The notes: generated from the sequence alone by a model not told the origin. Positions 48,500 to 59,137 are shown, counted from the stretch's first letter. The stretch is DNA of 64,000 bases from an uncultured Vibrio sp. (GCF_947488985.1 NZ_CANLBV010000003.1:32596-96595); one strand, 5' to 3'. Numbers and translations are program-made.

Positions 48500-49897
48500 A
48501 TGCTACTCATTATAAAATCACTGAGCACACCAACCAAGGACGCCTTAAAGGTTGCCCTAGCATTTTGTTTAGCTATCTTCCTCGCGCTGTACTTTAACTT
48601 TGAGAAGCCTTATTGGGCGGCGATGGTGGTCAATGTCTTGGCCATCACTGATACTCTTACTGCAGGCAAGAAAAAAGGTGCTCTCAGATTATTGGGGACA
48701 CTTTGTGGCGCGTTTGTCGCGCTTTGGTTAATCGCTGTTTTTGGACAAGATCGATATTATTTTTTAGCAAGCGCCGTACTGTTACTCGCAATTTGTATAT
48801 ACATGGGTTCCGATCCGGTCATCGGTTACGCTTATACTATGGGTTTTATGGTCTGCATCCTGCTGGCGATATCTGGCAGCTTTGATGGTGTCGCTACATT
48901 TAATATTGCGGTACTACGGCTGCAAGAAACACTGCTTGGCTTCGTGGTCTATACGACCATCTATAGCATGGTTTGGCCTGAGGATGATGACACACGCTTT
49001 AACAACGAAGTCAGTGTTGTTTTAAAAGCAATGTCTCCGCTGATTCATTCACTCGCTTACAATAATGCAGTGCAGCGTTTCCAGTTACACGCGAGCTGCG
49101 AGTTAAATATTGAAAGCCCGACCTTCAAAGCGCTGAACGATCTAATGCGCTTACCCGATTTGCGTGGCCGTATGCCTGCCAGAAAGCAGTGGAAGCATCA
49201 ACAGCAAACTCAAGCAATCTGGGTTGCCAAGCAATTACTTCAAAACGCTCATGAGCAAGGGCTTAGTCACAATGATTTTTCGATACTTAACCAAGCCATG
49301 GCTTTTATTGAAGCATCATCGGTTAATATCGATAACAAGCCACCTTTTCCAGAGGCAGTCAAACAGTTCTACCAGGATAACTTTAAGAAAAAGCTCTTAT
49401 TTAGCCGACTGCTTGACAACAATCAGCAACGATTACGCAATACGTTAGTTGGCACAATGAGCTTCATCTCAGCAATTCTAATCTGGATATACCTGCCGAT
49501 AACATCGGGAAGTTTGTTCATTATTGACAGTGCCATTTGCGCGGTAGTATTAAGTAATATGCCTAAACAAATGATAAAGCACTGGACCATTGGCTACTTA
49601 GCCTTTGGGTCACTGTTCCTCATTCAATATGTTCTACTGTTACCTTCGATGACCGAAATATGGCAGTTAATGGCATTTTACTTTGTCAACGTCTTTGCGT
49701 TGTATCGCCTATTCGCTGGTAATCAGTGGATAGTCTATCGAATTCTCGGGGGCAACCTATTAGTGATGATTACCATGAGCGCAACGCAGCTTGTGCCTGT
49801 TTATGACATCACTACCCCCTTGAATCTACTCGTTTATATGATGATTGCACTGGCTTTCATCCGCTTTTACACCCGCCTTATACCACGTAAAAGTTAA
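48500..49897 (+). CDS. FUSC-family inner-membrane protein, putative exporter
   Basis: This 465-residue protein has five membrane helices in the N-part (about 15-160), a cytosolic middle (about 170-310) and five more at the C-end (about 315-460), the FUSC/YccS/AaeB plan. The N-terminal FEKPYWAAMVVNVLAITDTL and KKKGALRLLGTLCGAFVAL are typical. AaeB and related proteins export aromatic acids; the substrate here is unknown. It is shorter than YccS (about 720) and AaeB (about 655). No strong ribosome site was seen. Confidence 0.88.
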   Translation: MLLIIKSLSTPTKDALKVALAFCLAIFLALYFNFEKPYWAAMVVNVLAITDTLTAGKKKGALRLLGTLCGAFVALWLIAVFGQDRYYFLASAVLLLAICIYMGSDPVIGYAYTMGFMVCILLAISGSFDGVATFNIAVLRLQETLLGFVVYTTIYSMVWPEDDDTRFNNEVSVVLKAMSPLIHSLAYNNAVQRFQLHASCELNIESPTFKALNDLMRLPDLRGRMPARKQWKHQQQTQAIWVAKQLLQNAHEQGLSHNDFSILNQAMAFIEASSVNIDNKPPFPEAVKQFYQDNFKKKLLFSRLLDNNQQRLRNTLVGTMSFISAILIWIYLPITSGSLFIIDSAICAVVLSNMPKQMIKHWTIGYLAFGSLFLIQYVLLLPSMTEIWQLMAFYFVNVFALYRLFAGNQWIVYRILGGNLLVMITMSATQLVPVYDITTPLNLLVYMMIALAFIRFYTRLIPRKS

Positions 49898-49937
49898 CTC
49901 TCTCTACCTCACATAAAGACCACTAAGGCATAAAGTA

Positions 49938-50477
49938 ATGGAAATAAGTAAACGCTCTGCGCTAGTCGTTATCGACCTGCAACAAGGTATCGTTGATCAA
50001 CTACCGGAAACCATGTCCCGACCAGTCATAGAGAACAGCCTTGCTCTCTGCGATGCATTTGTTGATGCTGATTTACCCGTAATTATTGTTAATGTAGCCG
50101 GTCGTCCACAAGGCCGAACTGAACTGCAAAATAAAGCGGCTCAGCCTGACGCATCAAAAACCGTATGGGGAGAGGTCATCGAAAGCCTGCGCCTAAAGCC
50201 TAATTATCGCTATCTAACCAAATATTCTTGGGGCGTATTTACCAACACAGATCTGGATAAGCAGCTTTGTGAGCAAGGTATTACGGATATTTATCTGACT
50301 GGGGTAGCAACAAGTATTGGGGTTGAATCAACGGCAAGACAAGCATTTGAACTGGGTTATAACGTGGTGACTGTCGAAGATGCGATTGCAGATATGAACC
50401 CAATGAACCACCAGCACAGCTGTCAAAATATATTCCCAAAAATTAGTGTCTTAGTAAAAACTCAAGACTTGCTATAA
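49938..50477 (+). CDS. Isochorismatase-fold hydrolase with Gly at the catalytic Cys position
   Basis: This 179-residue cysteine-hydrolase-like protein has Asp13 (VVIDLQQG) and Lys95 (LTKYSWGVF) of the usual triad. The nucleophile position in TGVATSIGVESTAR is Gly128, not Cys. Authentic isochorismatases (PhzD, EntB) also lack Cys there, so hydrolysis without a covalent intermediate is possible. It lies 40 bases behind the FUSC gene, possibly on one transcript. Substrate unknown. Confidence 0.9.
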   Translation: MEISKRSALVVIDLQQGIVDQLPETMSRPVIENSLALCDAFVDADLPVIIVNVAGRPQGRTELQNKAAQPDASKTVWGEVIESLRLKPNYRYLTKYSWGVFTNTDLDKQLCEQGITDIYLTGVATSIGVESTARQAFELGYNVVTVEDAIADMNPMNHQHSCQNIFPKISVLVKTQDLL

Positions 50478-50518
50478 CGGCCTCGTCCTAAAATACGTTG
50501 ACAGTATTTTTATTAAAC

Positions 50519-50552
50519 AATAAAAAGCCGACAGCGAATTAAGCTGTCGGCT
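50519..50552 (-). terminator. Intrinsic terminator of gltX
   Basis: A ten-pair stem (AGCCGACAGC with GCTGTCGGCT, seven-base loop) is followed on the minus strand by TTTTTA. It lies 34 bases after the gltX stop and may also slow plus-strand read-through from the hydrolase gene. Confidence 0.9.
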
Positions 50553-50586
50553 GATGATCGTTCTATCTCAAACAAAAGAAATAAAA

Positions 50587-52014
50587 TTAAGCGTTAGCTT
50601 CACGCTCAGCGATGAACTCAAGAGCCATCTTGATTCGAGCAATTACGCGCTCTTTACCCACAAGCTCCATCACAGCATCAACAGAAGGAGACTGACCGCC
50701 GCCTGTTACTGCTACGCGAAGTGGCATACCGATTTTACCCATGCCGATCTCTAGCTCTTCACATACAGCTGCAATCACACCGTCTTTGATGTTCGCAGTC
50801 GTGAAATCTTCAAGCGATTCAACTTTAGCAAGAGCAAGCTCTAGTGGGCCTTTAGCCACGCCGCGTAGGTGTTTCTTCGCTGCGCCCGCTTCAAACTCAG
50901 AGAAATCTTCGTAGAAGTAACGAGATTGCTCAGCAAGTTCGATAAGTGTGTTACAACGCTCGCCAACTAGCTTGATCACTTCAGTGATAGCTGGACCGTT
51001 TGTTGTATCGATCTTCTGTGCGTCTAGGTGCCATTGCAAGTATTTTGCAACGTACTCAGGCTCAGAAGTTTTGATGTAGTGGTTGTTCAACCAAAGTAGC
51101 TTGTCAGTGTTGAATGCAGATGCAGACTTGCTGATTGCGTTTAGGCTGAAGAACTCAATCATCTCTTCTTGAGAGAAGATCTCTTGGTCACCGTGAGACC
51201 AGCCTAAACGAACTAGATAGTTGTTTAGTGCATTTGGTAGGTAACCTTCGTCGCGGTATTGCATTACAGATACAGCACCGTGACGCTTAGACAGTTTCGC
51301 ACCGTCATCACCAAGAATCATTGCACAGTGAGCGAACGTTGGAACTGGCGCGCCTAGTGCTTCATAGATGTTGATTTGACGAGGTGTGTTGTTGATGTGG
51401 TCTTCACCTCGAACAACGTGTGTGATCCCCATGTCCCAGTCATCCACTACCACTACGAAGTTGTAAGTAGGAGCGCCGTCTGTACGACGAATGATTAGGT
51501 CATCAAGTTGGCTGTTAGCGATTTCGATGCGACCACGGATTTGATCATCAAATACTACACTGCCTTCTTTAGGGTTACGGAAACGGATAACGCACGCATC
51601 GCCTTCTTTTGCTGCTTCGTTTGCAGCAACAATTTTAGGGTGGTTCGCATCGTAGCGAGCCATTTCTTTGTTTTCTTCTTGCTCTGCACGAATTTCATCA
51701 AGCAGCTCTTTAGACGCGTAGCATTTGTATGCTTTGCCTTCAGCTAGTAGTTTATCAACCATTTCGTTGTAACGGTCAAAACGCTTAGATTGGTAGTAAG
51801 GACCTTCGTCCCACTCCATACCCATCCATTGCATGCCTTCTAGAATTGCATCAACCGCTTCTTGAGAGTTACGCTCAAGGTCTGTGTCTTCGATACGCAG
51901 AACGAATTCACCGCCTTGATTCTTAGCGAATAGCCAAGAGTAAAGTGCAGTACGTGCACCACCAACGTGAAGGTAGCCAGTTGGGCTAGGAGCAAAACGA
52001 GTTTTAACCGTCAT
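50587..52014 (-). CDS. gltX: Glutamyl-tRNA synthetase
   Basis: This 475-residue class I synthetase charges tRNA-Glu. The HIGH-type motif is [11 protein letters not shown] (9-20) and the KMSKS-type motif is KLSKR (240-244). Length is standard. It is a single-gene unit with its own terminator and is unrelated in function to its neighbours. Confidence 0.98.
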   Translation of the reverse strand: MTVKTRFAPSPTGYLHVGGARTALYSWLFAKNQGGEFVLRIEDTDLERNSQEAVDAILEGMQWMGMEWDEGPYYQSKRFDRYNEMVDKLLAEGKAYKCYASKELLDEIRAEQEENKEMARYDANHPKIVAANEAAKEGDACVIRFRNPKEGSVVFDDQIRGRIEIANSQLDDLIIRRTDGAPTYNFVVVVDDWDMGITHVVRGEDHINNTPRQINIYEALGAPVPTFAHCAMILGDDGAKLSKRHGAVSVMQYRDEGYLPNALNNYLVRLGWSHGDQEIFSQEEMIEFFSLNAISKSASAFNTDKLLWLNNHYIKTSEPEYVAKYLQWHLDAQKIDTTNGPAITEVIKLVGERCNTLIELAEQSRYFYEDFSEFEAGAAKKHLRGVAKGPLELALAKVESLEDFTTANIKDGVIAAVCEELEIGMGKIGMPLRVAVTGGGQSPSVDAVMELVGKERVIARIKMALEFIAEREANA

Positions 52015-52122
52015 TTAAATACCTTAGAGATAATGTGCAGTTGCAATTAAAGTACGAACTGCGGATACAAGGATAAAGTGGCCATATTTTACCACCCTAA
52101 GGTAAATCTACAATGCTAGAAA

Positions 52123-52737
52123 TTATTTTAAATTACGCATCGCCCACTGCATAAACTCTTGCTGTTGCTCGGCGTCCAAATCAGAAAACCCATTTTGTAA
52201 TGCCGCGACACTGCCTATCGAAGACTTAGCAAGCATCATTTTAGGTTGTCCCGTGACATCATTCCCCGCTTTAGCATTGTAGTCAGCGACTTCACGCTCA
52301 TAATCACGAAAGCCTTGTAGGCCCCCTTTATTCATCTGGACGAGTTCAAAATCAACCGCTTCCCCGTCGCTTGTCGTCAGCGTAAGTGCTGGCGATCGTT
52401 CAAACTTTTTCGCATCGTCGATGGTCCTAAATGTCTTGTAGTGAACCGACAGCGATTGACCTTGCTGCGCATCAAAATTCAATAACAGCGGCTGTGAGTC
52501 GAACTTCCTGCGTTTACCATCTTCGAAAACAATTTGACCAACGGTCAGCGCCAGTTGGTTGTCACCCTCTTTTAATGCCAACGTATTTTTGGCCTTAAAA
52601 TGAGAAGGTTCGATGGCTTCACCATTGAGCACCTGAGGAACAATTTCTTGTTGAAGGGTGAGAGAGGCACTCGCCAACGCTAGGGATGAAAACAACAATG
52701 GGAGTGCACCGAGCATTAAAGAGTTTTTAAGTTTCAT
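52123..52737 (-). CDS. YccT/DUF2057-family periplasmic protein
   Basis: This 204-residue protein has a signal peptide (MKLKNSLMLGALPLLFSSLA, cleavage after ALA) and the DUF2057 pattern (ALKEGDNQLALTVGQIVFED; LLLNFDAQQGQSLSVHY). The function is not established. The frame extends 20 codons further, but the signal peptide fixes ATG 52737. It lies upstream of gltX, 108 bases apart. Confidence 0.85.
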   Translation of the reverse strand: MKLKNSLMLGALPLLFSSLALASASLTLQQEIVPQVLNGEAIEPSHFKAKNTLALKEGDNQLALTVGQIVFEDGKRRKFDSQPLLLNFDAQQGQSLSVHYKTFRTIDDAKKFERSPALTLTTSDGEAVDFELVQMNKGGLQGFRDYEREVADYNAKAGNDVTGQPKMMLAKSSIGSVAALQNGFSDLDAEQQQEFMQWAMRNLK

Positions 52738-52835
52738 ATGATTACCTATATTAACGAGCAAAGGGCATGACTCGCATACCCTTGATTTACACTGCATTAA
52801 GCCAAAAGCTTACGCATGATAGTTTCAGATTCTGA

Positions 52836-53987
52836 TTAGAAGTAGTACTCAACCCCCACAGAGAACTCATCGTAGTCTGCTGATTTCCAACGTTCACCAG
52901 AGTTATCAATCATTTGAGCGCCATCACCGAAATCTAGAGTACGCGCACGAACATAAAGGACAGCGGAAGGGTCAACGAAGTACATAATTTGTGCAGACAA
53001 CACATCATCGCCAGTATTGTCGATGGTACGCCCATCACGCTCCAGATCGAAGTTGGCCGCATAGCCGAGTTTGTACTGCCAATCGCCTGTTGTGTACATC
53101 AAGCCTGCCGACATTGCGTCTTGCTTTTCATTCGTGCCGTTATTCGCACTCGCTTCCATCATTTTGTATTGTGCGAAGAAAGAAATGCCATTCTCAAACC
53201 AGCCTTGAAGACCAACTAAATAGGTATCGTTGTCCCAAAGGTGCTGGGTTATGACCTTGTCATTTGAATCTTTAATTGATTCAGATTCAATGTTGCGGTT
53301 ACCCTCATACGCCAAATCAAATTGGATTGGTCCCAGTTTGTAGTGTGCAGCTATACCGCCCCAGTAATCATTACCTTCACCTAATCCCGCTTTATCGCCC
53401 GCACCAACCGCGACATCAAACGAAAGCGCATCGAAGTACATTGGGCTATCCCAACGAGCCGTGTTCGATTGACGATCTTGGTATTTCGCACCACCGATCG
53501 CGCCCCCCCAGTCAAATACGTCTCCTAGCCCTGGATTAGAGGCTGGCCAATCGACCAACTCGTACAGCGGCGTCAACACACGACCTAAACGAAATTGGCC
53601 AAGTGATTCACTTTCAAAACCAACAAAGGTGTCACGCTCACCTAACCCAGCGCCTTCTCCGCCAAAGCTTGGGTCGACATACCCCCCCTCAATTTGCCAA
53701 ATAAAGGTTGGCCCAAAGTTAGCAAAATCTGTCTTACCACGGAAACCAATACGTGATTCGTTATTAAGCTGTGCGCCACCAAGATTGTCATCTGTCGCAC
53801 TGTTGCCTGAATCATAATCACGATAAGCCGCTTGCATGGCAATAATGCCGTACACTTCGTATGAAAAAGCATCTTTGGTTAAGAATTTTGTTGCTGCGTC
53901 GTTATCTACACCATCAGCGTAAGCGGCACCGCTTAACATGAAGGTTGAAACTGCCGCGCCGAGTAAAGTCCTTTTAAAAGTAGACAT
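52836..53987 (-). CDS. General diffusion porin, outer membrane
   Basis: This 383-residue protein has a signal peptide (about 1-24, ending AYA) and a 16-stranded-porin-like beta pattern with the opening YEVYGIIAMQAAYRDYD and the GNNESRIGFRGK-type strand; it ends SVGVEYYF with a C-terminal Phe for BAM recognition. It resembles Vibrio porins of the OmpU/OmpC superfamily but I cannot assign a specific gene. It is monocistronic. Confidence 0.9.
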   Translation of the reverse strand: MSTFKRTLLGAAVSTFMLSGAAYADGVDNDAATKFLTKDAFSYEVYGIIAMQAAYRDYDSGNSATDDNLGGAQLNNESRIGFRGKTDFANFGPTFIWQIEGGYVDPSFGGEGAGLGERDTFVGFESESLGQFRLGRVLTPLYELVDWPASNPGLGDVFDWGGAIGGAKYQDRQSNTARWDSPMYFDALSFDVAVGAGDKAGLGEGNDYWGGIAAHYKLGPIQFDLAYEGNRNIESESIKDSNDKVITQHLWDNDTYLVGLQGWFENGISFFAQYKMMEASANNGTNEKQDAMSAGLMYTTGDWQYKLGYAANFDLERDGRTIDNTGDDVLSAQIMYFVDPSAVLYVRARTLDFGDGAQMIDNSGERWKSADYDEFSVGVEYYF

Positions 53988-54489
53988 AATATTAACCCCT
54001 ATATATTCATTATTATTTTCTCGCTGTTCAGTAATGCATTAGCCAGCAATACGTTAACGAGTATTCATTTTTGGACGAGGTCAATATTGCAAACTTTTTT
54101 TTCTTAGAAAAACATTGGCATGGCAACTTTGAAGTACTTCAAAATCAAGAAACACAAAAACAAATAAATCAACTTAAATCAACACTTTAAATGGAAAACA
54201 TAAAAGAAAATTACGTCAAATTAATTTTAACGTGTGACACGTACTCCACTTTTTCGAGAGAAAATGGCAAATCAACTAACACGAATAACACAAAACCCTA
54301 ATATTCAGATGACCTTTACCTTTATTGAGGAGAAACTTTGAAGTGGCTCGCAACTCAAAAGCCATCAAGATCTCTCATTCGCGCTAATTTGACGTTTTGA
54401 TCTCTATTGATTGCACCTTCAAATAGCCCTTGACCTTACCCTTACGGCAAGGTTTATGGTATGTAATAGATAAGAATTGGAGTATCGAT
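53988..54489. other. Intergenic region between porin and copA
   Basis: These 502 bases, between divergent genes, contain a 13-base palindrome (ACGTGTGACACGT, 54230-54242) and the CueR-type copA promoter (54430-54460). The porin-proximal part is AT-rich. No gene was seen. Confidence 0.75.
54430..54460 (+). promoter_or_regulatory. CueR-type copper-responsive promoter of copA
   Basis: TTGACC (-35, 54430-54435) and TATGGT (-10, 54455-54460) are 19 bases apart, the long spacer typical of MerR-family promoters. Between them is the dyad ACCTTACC/GGCAAGGT (54433-54440, 54446-54453), nearly the E. coli copA CueR box. CueR itself is not in the window. Confidence 0.88.
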
Positions 54490-57237
54490 ATGAACCATTA
54501 CACAACCACGCTCAACGGCCTAAATTGCATGGGTTGTGCAAAAAAAGTCCGCACACTATTTGAAAACCTCGACAATACGAAGATCAATAATATATCAACG
54601 ACATACATCGACATTTCGACTCCCTTAACTTACGTTCAACTTAACCAACAGTTAGCGACTCTCGGCTATAGCATAGGGAATAAACGGCACCTTTCGCTAT
54701 CCGGTCTTAACTGCGGCAAGTGTGTGAATAAGCTGACTCAAGCGCTTGAGAAAACCGAACAAACCGCCGATCTAGCCGTCACCAAACATGAATTGTCATT
54801 GCTCACTCTGCAAACTGAATCGGAGGTGATCGCGCTTGTCGAAAACGTAGGCTATCACGCCGCTCCTTACGCGAAGTCCAAGGATGTTTTGGCCAGCCTT
54901 GACGAAAATAAAGACGAGAGCCAAACACTTCCCCCATCAGCAAACAGCCAAGATAAAACCACAGCTAGCCAATATAGCTACCACCTTGTTCTTGAAGGTA
55001 TGACGTGTGCAAGCTGCGTTTCTTCGGTCGAAAAAGCACTAACACAGAACCCGTTTGTCGACCAAGCGCAGATCAACCTTGCCGAGCAGACCGCCTTAGT
55101 TTTTAGCGCTCAACCACGAAACATCATTGAAAACGCTCTTATAGAGTCCGTTAAAGCCGTAGGTTATAGCGCGGAATTCGTTGACGACGCGGTAACTCAA
55201 CAGCAAAAACAACAAGAGCAGCAACTTCGTACTCAACAAGCCTTTCTTAGAAACTCAATCAGTGCGTTAGTAATCGGTGCTCCGCTGATGGCATGGGGCA
55301 TGTTCGGAGGCAGCATGACCATTGCCACATTAAACGATCAACTGGGCTGGGGATTCATCGGTGTCCTTTGTTTGCTACTGCTGGCAACCTCAGGTCGCAG
55401 CTTCTTCACTAATGCTTGGCAATCGCTGATGCATAAACGTGCCACTATGGATTCTCTGGTTGCCCTTGGTACTGGGGCGGCATGGTTCTATTCGATGTTG
55501 GTGGTCTTGAGCCCTTCGTGGTTCCCTGGAGCCTCGCGTCATGTCTATTTTGAAGCAAGCGCGATGATTGTTGGTCTTATTTCTTTGGGCCACTATATTG
55601 AAGCCAAAGCCAAAGCGCGCACCACTAAGTCGTTACAAGCACTGATAAACTTACAGCCGCAACAAGCTGTAGTGATGATCAACGGTAATCAGCAAACCAT
55701 CGCTGTAGAAGCGATCCAAGTGGGTATGCAGGTGCGAGTAAAACCGGGAGAAAAGCTACCGGTTGATGGCATCGTGGTATCGGGGGAGTCTTATATCGAT
55801 GAATCGATGCTGACCGGGGAACCGCTTCCAAACGTTAAAGCCATCAATGACGGCGTCTCTGCAGGCACCATTAATGGGGATGGTAGCCTGATCATTGAAG
55901 CAACAGGAGTGGGATCAAGCACTATGCTGGCTCGAATCATTCAAATGGTTCGCCAAGCGCAAAGCAGTAAACCGGCCATAGCTAAGCTTGCTGACTCGAT
56001 CTCTGCTGTATTCGTTCCAGTGGTGGTCGCCATTGCCGCCGCTGCTGCGTTAGTTTGGTTCTTAGTCGGCCCCCAGCCAAGCGCCAGTTACATGCTTGTG
56101 GTCTCCACTACCGTCCTGATCATCGCTTGCCCCTGTGCTTTGGGCCTAGCCACGCCACTTTCCATTACCGTAGGGGTGGGTAAAGCGGCTGAACTTGGCG
56201 TGCTAATCAAAGACGCCGATGTACTGCAATCGGCCAGTAAGATTGACGCTGTGGTGTTTGATAAAACGGGCACGCTGACCCAAGGTAAGCCTATAGTGCA
56301 ACGGGCTTTTTATCCTAATCTCGCTGAGCAAGAGTTGCTAGCTTACGCCTATTCGGTCGAGGTTGGATCTGAGCACCCACTCGCGAAAGCTGTTTGCCAA
56401 TACGCCGAGCATCAGCAGATAGCGCCCCTCCCCCACCGTGAATTCAAAAATCACCGTGGCCTAGGGGTTCAAGCAACAATTAACCACAAAAACATTCAAG
56501 TCGGCTCGCTTAAATACCTCACCCAGTTAGGCATTAATACCAAAGCTGGTTCGGAGTTTATTGAACTTTGCCAATCAAACGCATGGACGCCCATCTTGGT
56601 GGCTGTGGATCAACAACTAGAAGGGATATTGGCAATTTCAGACGCACTAAAAATCGACAGTAAACAAGCGATTACTCAACTAAAGTCCGCCGGAATTCAC
56701 ACTGTGCTATTAACCGGCGACAACGACTCTGTTGCTCAGGCTATTGGCCAAAGCGTCGGTATTGATGAGGTGATATCTGAGGTGCTTCCTGAGCAAAAAG
56801 CTCAACATATTGTTCAGCTTCAACAGCAATACCAGAGCGTCGCTATGGTCGGAGATGGCATTAACGACGCGCCAGCGCTTGCTCAGGCTGACATAGGTAT
56901 CGCAATGGGCAGTGGCAGTGATGTCGCGATCGAGAGTGCACAAATGACACTCCTCAACTCGTCGCCACTTTCTGTAAGTAACGCGATAGAGCTATCCCAG
57001 GCGACCGTGAGAAACATGAAGCAAAATCTCTTTGGTGCCTTCATCTACAACTCGCTTGGCATTCCAATTGCAGCCGGTGTGCTCTACCCGTTTTTTGGAT
57101 TTTTGCTTAGCCCAGTAGTTGCAGGCGCAGCGATGGCAATGTCGTCAATTACTGTGGTAAGCAATGCCAATAGGCTACGTTTGTTCAAACCAACTCATTC
57201 TAATAACCATATTCATGAGGTTAACCATGATTCGTAA
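54490..57237 (+). CDS. copA: Copper-exporting P1B ATPase CopA
   Basis: This 915-residue P-type ATPase pumps Cu(I) from the cytosol. It has three N-terminal HMA-like domains with CxxC at 13-16 (CMGC), 75-78 (CGKC) and 173-176 (CASC), CPC at 547-549 in the membrane, DKTGT at 591-595, SEHP at 627-630 and GDGIND at 788-793. E. coli CopA has two HMA domains. The start at 54490 lies behind the CueR promoter; an upstream TTG at 54430 falls on the -35 box. It overlaps the DUF411 gene by 11 bases. Confidence 0.97.
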   Translation: MNHYTTTLNGLNCMGCAKKVRTLFENLDNTKINNISTTYIDISTPLTYVQLNQQLATLGYSIGNKRHLSLSGLNCGKCVNKLTQALEKTEQTADLAVTKHELSLLTLQTESEVIALVENVGYHAAPYAKSKDVLASLDENKDESQTLPPSANSQDKTTASQYSYHLVLEGMTCASCVSSVEKALTQNPFVDQAQINLAEQTALVFSAQPRNIIENALIESVKAVGYSAEFVDDAVTQQQKQQEQQLRTQQAFLRNSISALVIGAPLMAWGMFGGSMTIATLNDQLGWGFIGVLCLLLLATSGRSFFTNAWQSLMHKRATMDSLVALGTGAAWFYSMLVVLSPSWFPGASRHVYFEASAMIVGLISLGHYIEAKAKARTTKSLQALINLQPQQAVVMINGNQQTIAVEAIQVGMQVRVKPGEKLPVDGIVVSGESYIDESMLTGEPLPNVKAINDGVSAGTINGDGSLIIEATGVGSSTMLARIIQMVRQAQSSKPAIAKLADSISAVFVPVVVAIAAAAALVWFLVGPQPSASYMLVVSTTVLIIACPCALGLATPLSITVGVGKAAELGVLIKDADVLQSASKIDAVVFDKTGTLTQGKPIVQRAFYPNLAEQELLAYAYSVEVGSEHPLAKAVCQYAEHQQIAPLPHREFKNHRGLGVQATINHKNIQVGSLKYLTQLGINTKAGSEFIELCQSNAWTPILVAVDQQLEGILAISDALKIDSKQAITQLKSAGIHTVLLTGDNDSVAQAIGQSVGIDEVISEVLPEQKAQHIVQLQQQYQSVAMVGDGINDAPALAQADIGIAMGSGSDVAIESAQMTLLNSSPLSVSNAIELSQATVRNMKQNLFGAFIYNSLGIPIAAGVLYPFFGFLLSPVVAGAAMAMSSITVVSNANRLRLFKPTHSNNHIHEVNHDS

Positions 57238-57667
57238 AGTTGTGACTCTTACTGCACTCGCTGCAATTTCAGGACAGGCTTTGGCTTCTGATGTTTTAAA
57301 CCATAAATCTCCATACTGTGGCTGCTGCACAGCATGGACAGAGCATATGCGTGATGCTGGATTCGATGTGGCAGAGAAGCTCCACGATGATATGAACCCT
57401 ATCAAGCAAAAGTTAGGCGTAGTGCAAGAGCTGGCTTCTTGTCACACGGCAGAGATCGACGGTTATGTATTTGAAGGACACATTCCAGCAGAAGACGTAA
57501 AAGCTTTTTTAGAAAACCCACCACGTAATGCGATTGGTTTGGCGGTTCCGGGTATGCCGATGGGCTCACCGGGGATGGAGTATGGCGATAAGAAAGAAGA
57601 ATACTCTGTGTACGCATTTAATGATAAAGGTCAGGTGTTTGAGTACCGTCACTACAAAGGCAACTAA
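57227..57667 (+). CDS. DUF411-family periplasmic metal-binding protein
   Basis: This 146-residue protein has a signal peptide ([20 protein letters not shown]) and the DUF411 pattern: [37 protein letters not shown] and a Met-rich [10 protein letters not shown] loop. Cys, His and Met ligands suggest copper binding; family members are often found in copper clusters. It overlaps the copA stop by 11 bases, so translation is probably coupled and under the same CueR promoter. Confidence 0.93.
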   Translation: MIRKVVTLTALAAISGQALASDVLNHKSPYCGCCTAWTEHMRDAGFDVAEKLHDDMNPIKQKLGVVQELASCHTAEIDGYVFEGHIPAEDVKAFLENPPRNAIGLAVPGMPMGSPGMEYGDKKEEYSVYAFNDKGQVFEYRHYKGN

Positions 57668-57699
57668 AGAACACGAACACTAAGATAGAAATGAAAACA

Positions 57700-57760
57700 T
57701 AAAAATAGAGCCTAGTATTAAGCAAACCCAAGAGTATGGTTTACTTACTAGGCTCTTTGC
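57700..57760. terminator. Bidirectional terminator between DUF411 gene and KdgM-like porin gene
   Basis: Arms AGAGCCTAGTA (57707-57717) and TACTAGGCTCT (57746-57756), with an inner AAGCAAACC/GGTTTACTT stem, have T-rich tracts on both strands (TTTGCTTTT and TATTTTTAT). Confidence 0.8.
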
Positions 57761-57876
57761 TTTTGGACAGTAAAGCAAACTGGTCACGGCACCAGCCAGG
57801 TTGTCAGTGCCGCGATATTCTCATCACGAATTTAATGAGCTAATAATTTAATCGACTGAGCAGCCAATTGAATCTA

Positions 57877-58635
57877 TTAGAATGCGAAAGTACCACCAAT
57901 AACCATCGCGTTATTCTGACCATCGAATTTTTGACCTGGGTAAGCATCGTCTGTTAAGTCAAGGCCGTTCGCTTGTGAACGGTACTCAATGTATGGTTGA
58001 AAATCACCTTGACGAGTCCATGTTAAACGCAGCTCGTGGTCCATAACATCTGATTCAGTCATGTAAACGTTGTTGTAAGAAACACGTAATGGAGCATCTT
58101 GCACTTGATATGCAAATGTAGTATCTACACGGTAATCGTTATCTTGCTCGCTATCCTCTGGAAGATGTGCACGAAGACGGTTTGCCCAGCTAAAGCCATT
58201 GTCCATGTCGTAGCCAATTTTCATAAGAGGACGGAACTGAACTGTATCACCGTTTTGTAATAAATGTTGGTAACCAACACCTACCCAGAAGCTATCAGTG
58301 ATAGTGAAACGCTGTTCACCACCAATAGTAATAAATGGGCTAAACTGACCTGCACTGCCAGGCTTATTTACAATGTTACCCATTTGTATACCATCGATCT
58401 CAGCATAGATAGTCGCACCACCTAGACCATTCGCAAATGTATGACCAACTTCTAACGTAGAAGATACATCTGTACCATGAAATCGGCCATCGTCGTGGAA
58501 CTGAACATTACCGGTTACGTAAGTATTTTTCGCTGTGCTTTTCTCTGTTAGTTGAACATTTTCACCAAACTCGTCAGCCATAACAGGAGCTGCAACAGCA
58601 GAAGCAAGAGCTGTCAGTGCAAATAGTTTTTTCAT
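57877..58635 (-). CDS. KdgM-like small outer-membrane porin
   Basis: This 252-residue protein has a signal peptide (about 1-20, ending VMA) and a pattern of amphipathic beta strands ending in GGTFAF with a terminal Phe. Strands such as LRVSYNNVYMTESDVMDHEL and RLTWTRQGDFQPYIEYR recall the KdgM family of 12-stranded oligosaccharide porins. Substrate unknown; the next gene upstream on the same strand is a chitobiase, but they are separated by a terminator. Another small barrel family is possible. Confidence 0.72.
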   Translation of the reverse strand: MKKLFALTALASAVAAPVMADEFGENVQLTEKSTAKNTYVTGNVQFHDDGRFHGTDVSSTLEVGHTFANGLGGATIYAEIDGIQMGNIVNKPGSAGQFSPFITIGGEQRFTITDSFWVGVGYQHLLQNGDTVQFRPLMKIGYDMDNGFSWANRLRAHLPEDSEQDNDYRVDTTFAYQVQDAPLRVSYNNVYMTESDVMDHELRLTWTRQGDFQPYIEYRSQANGLDLTDDAYPGQKFDGQNNAMVIGGTFAF

Positions 58636-58876
58636 ATGTAGTCTGCCTTTTCATAAAGTAAGTAACGGTGCTTATGAGAATGTCTTTCTTGTCACCGAAA
58701 AGTGTTTGCCTCCCTGGCATGAAATTGATGTTGCTTGAATTAATTTTCGTTGAAAAATAAAAGAACTCACAGGGTGATCGTCATCACTATCAAAAAAGAT
58801 AAAATAATTTAACATTTTAAAATCAACAACTTAGAAAACACAAAAATAACCACTAAGTTCATCACCACAAAGGAAA

Positions 58877-58892
58877 TGAGATTCAGGTCACA
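58877..58892. promoter_or_regulatory. Possible CRP site
   Basis: TGAGA, six bases, TCACA; nine of ten core positions match TGTGA-N6-TCACA, with A/T flanks. It lies 240 bases before the KdgM-like gene, which is far, so the target is uncertain. Confidence 0.35.
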
Positions 58893-59093
58893 TCATTTCA
58901 CGTAATGGAATGCGATTGAGATAACTCAGTCACGCTGGATTTAGAGTTTTTTACTAGTAACTTATTTCCCAAAGATAACAATGGGATATGTGTCACATCC
59001 TATACAGCATTCTCCCTAGTTATATTGTTGGCAATATAAGCAAAGGCTGTTTCTATAGGCGGAAGATTAAAAGCAATTGATGGTTTGACTGAA

Positions 59094-59137
59094 ACAAAAA
59101 AACACCCACCATTATCTCAATGAGATAATGGTGGGTG
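59094..59137 (-). terminator. Intrinsic terminator of the chitobiase gene
   Basis: A sixteen-pair stem (CACCCACCATTATCTC with GAGATAATGGTGGGTG, three-base loop) is followed on the minus strand by seven T. It lies 24 bases after the stop. Confidence 0.92.

Noticed and set aside
54430..54489. Extended CopA start at TTG 54430
   Set aside because: This TTG is the -35 box of the CueR promoter and so cannot be translated from that transcript.
58774..58787. Small inverted repeat GTGAT/ATCAC as an operator
   Set aside because: Arms are only five bases long, which is expected by chance in this AT-rich spacer.
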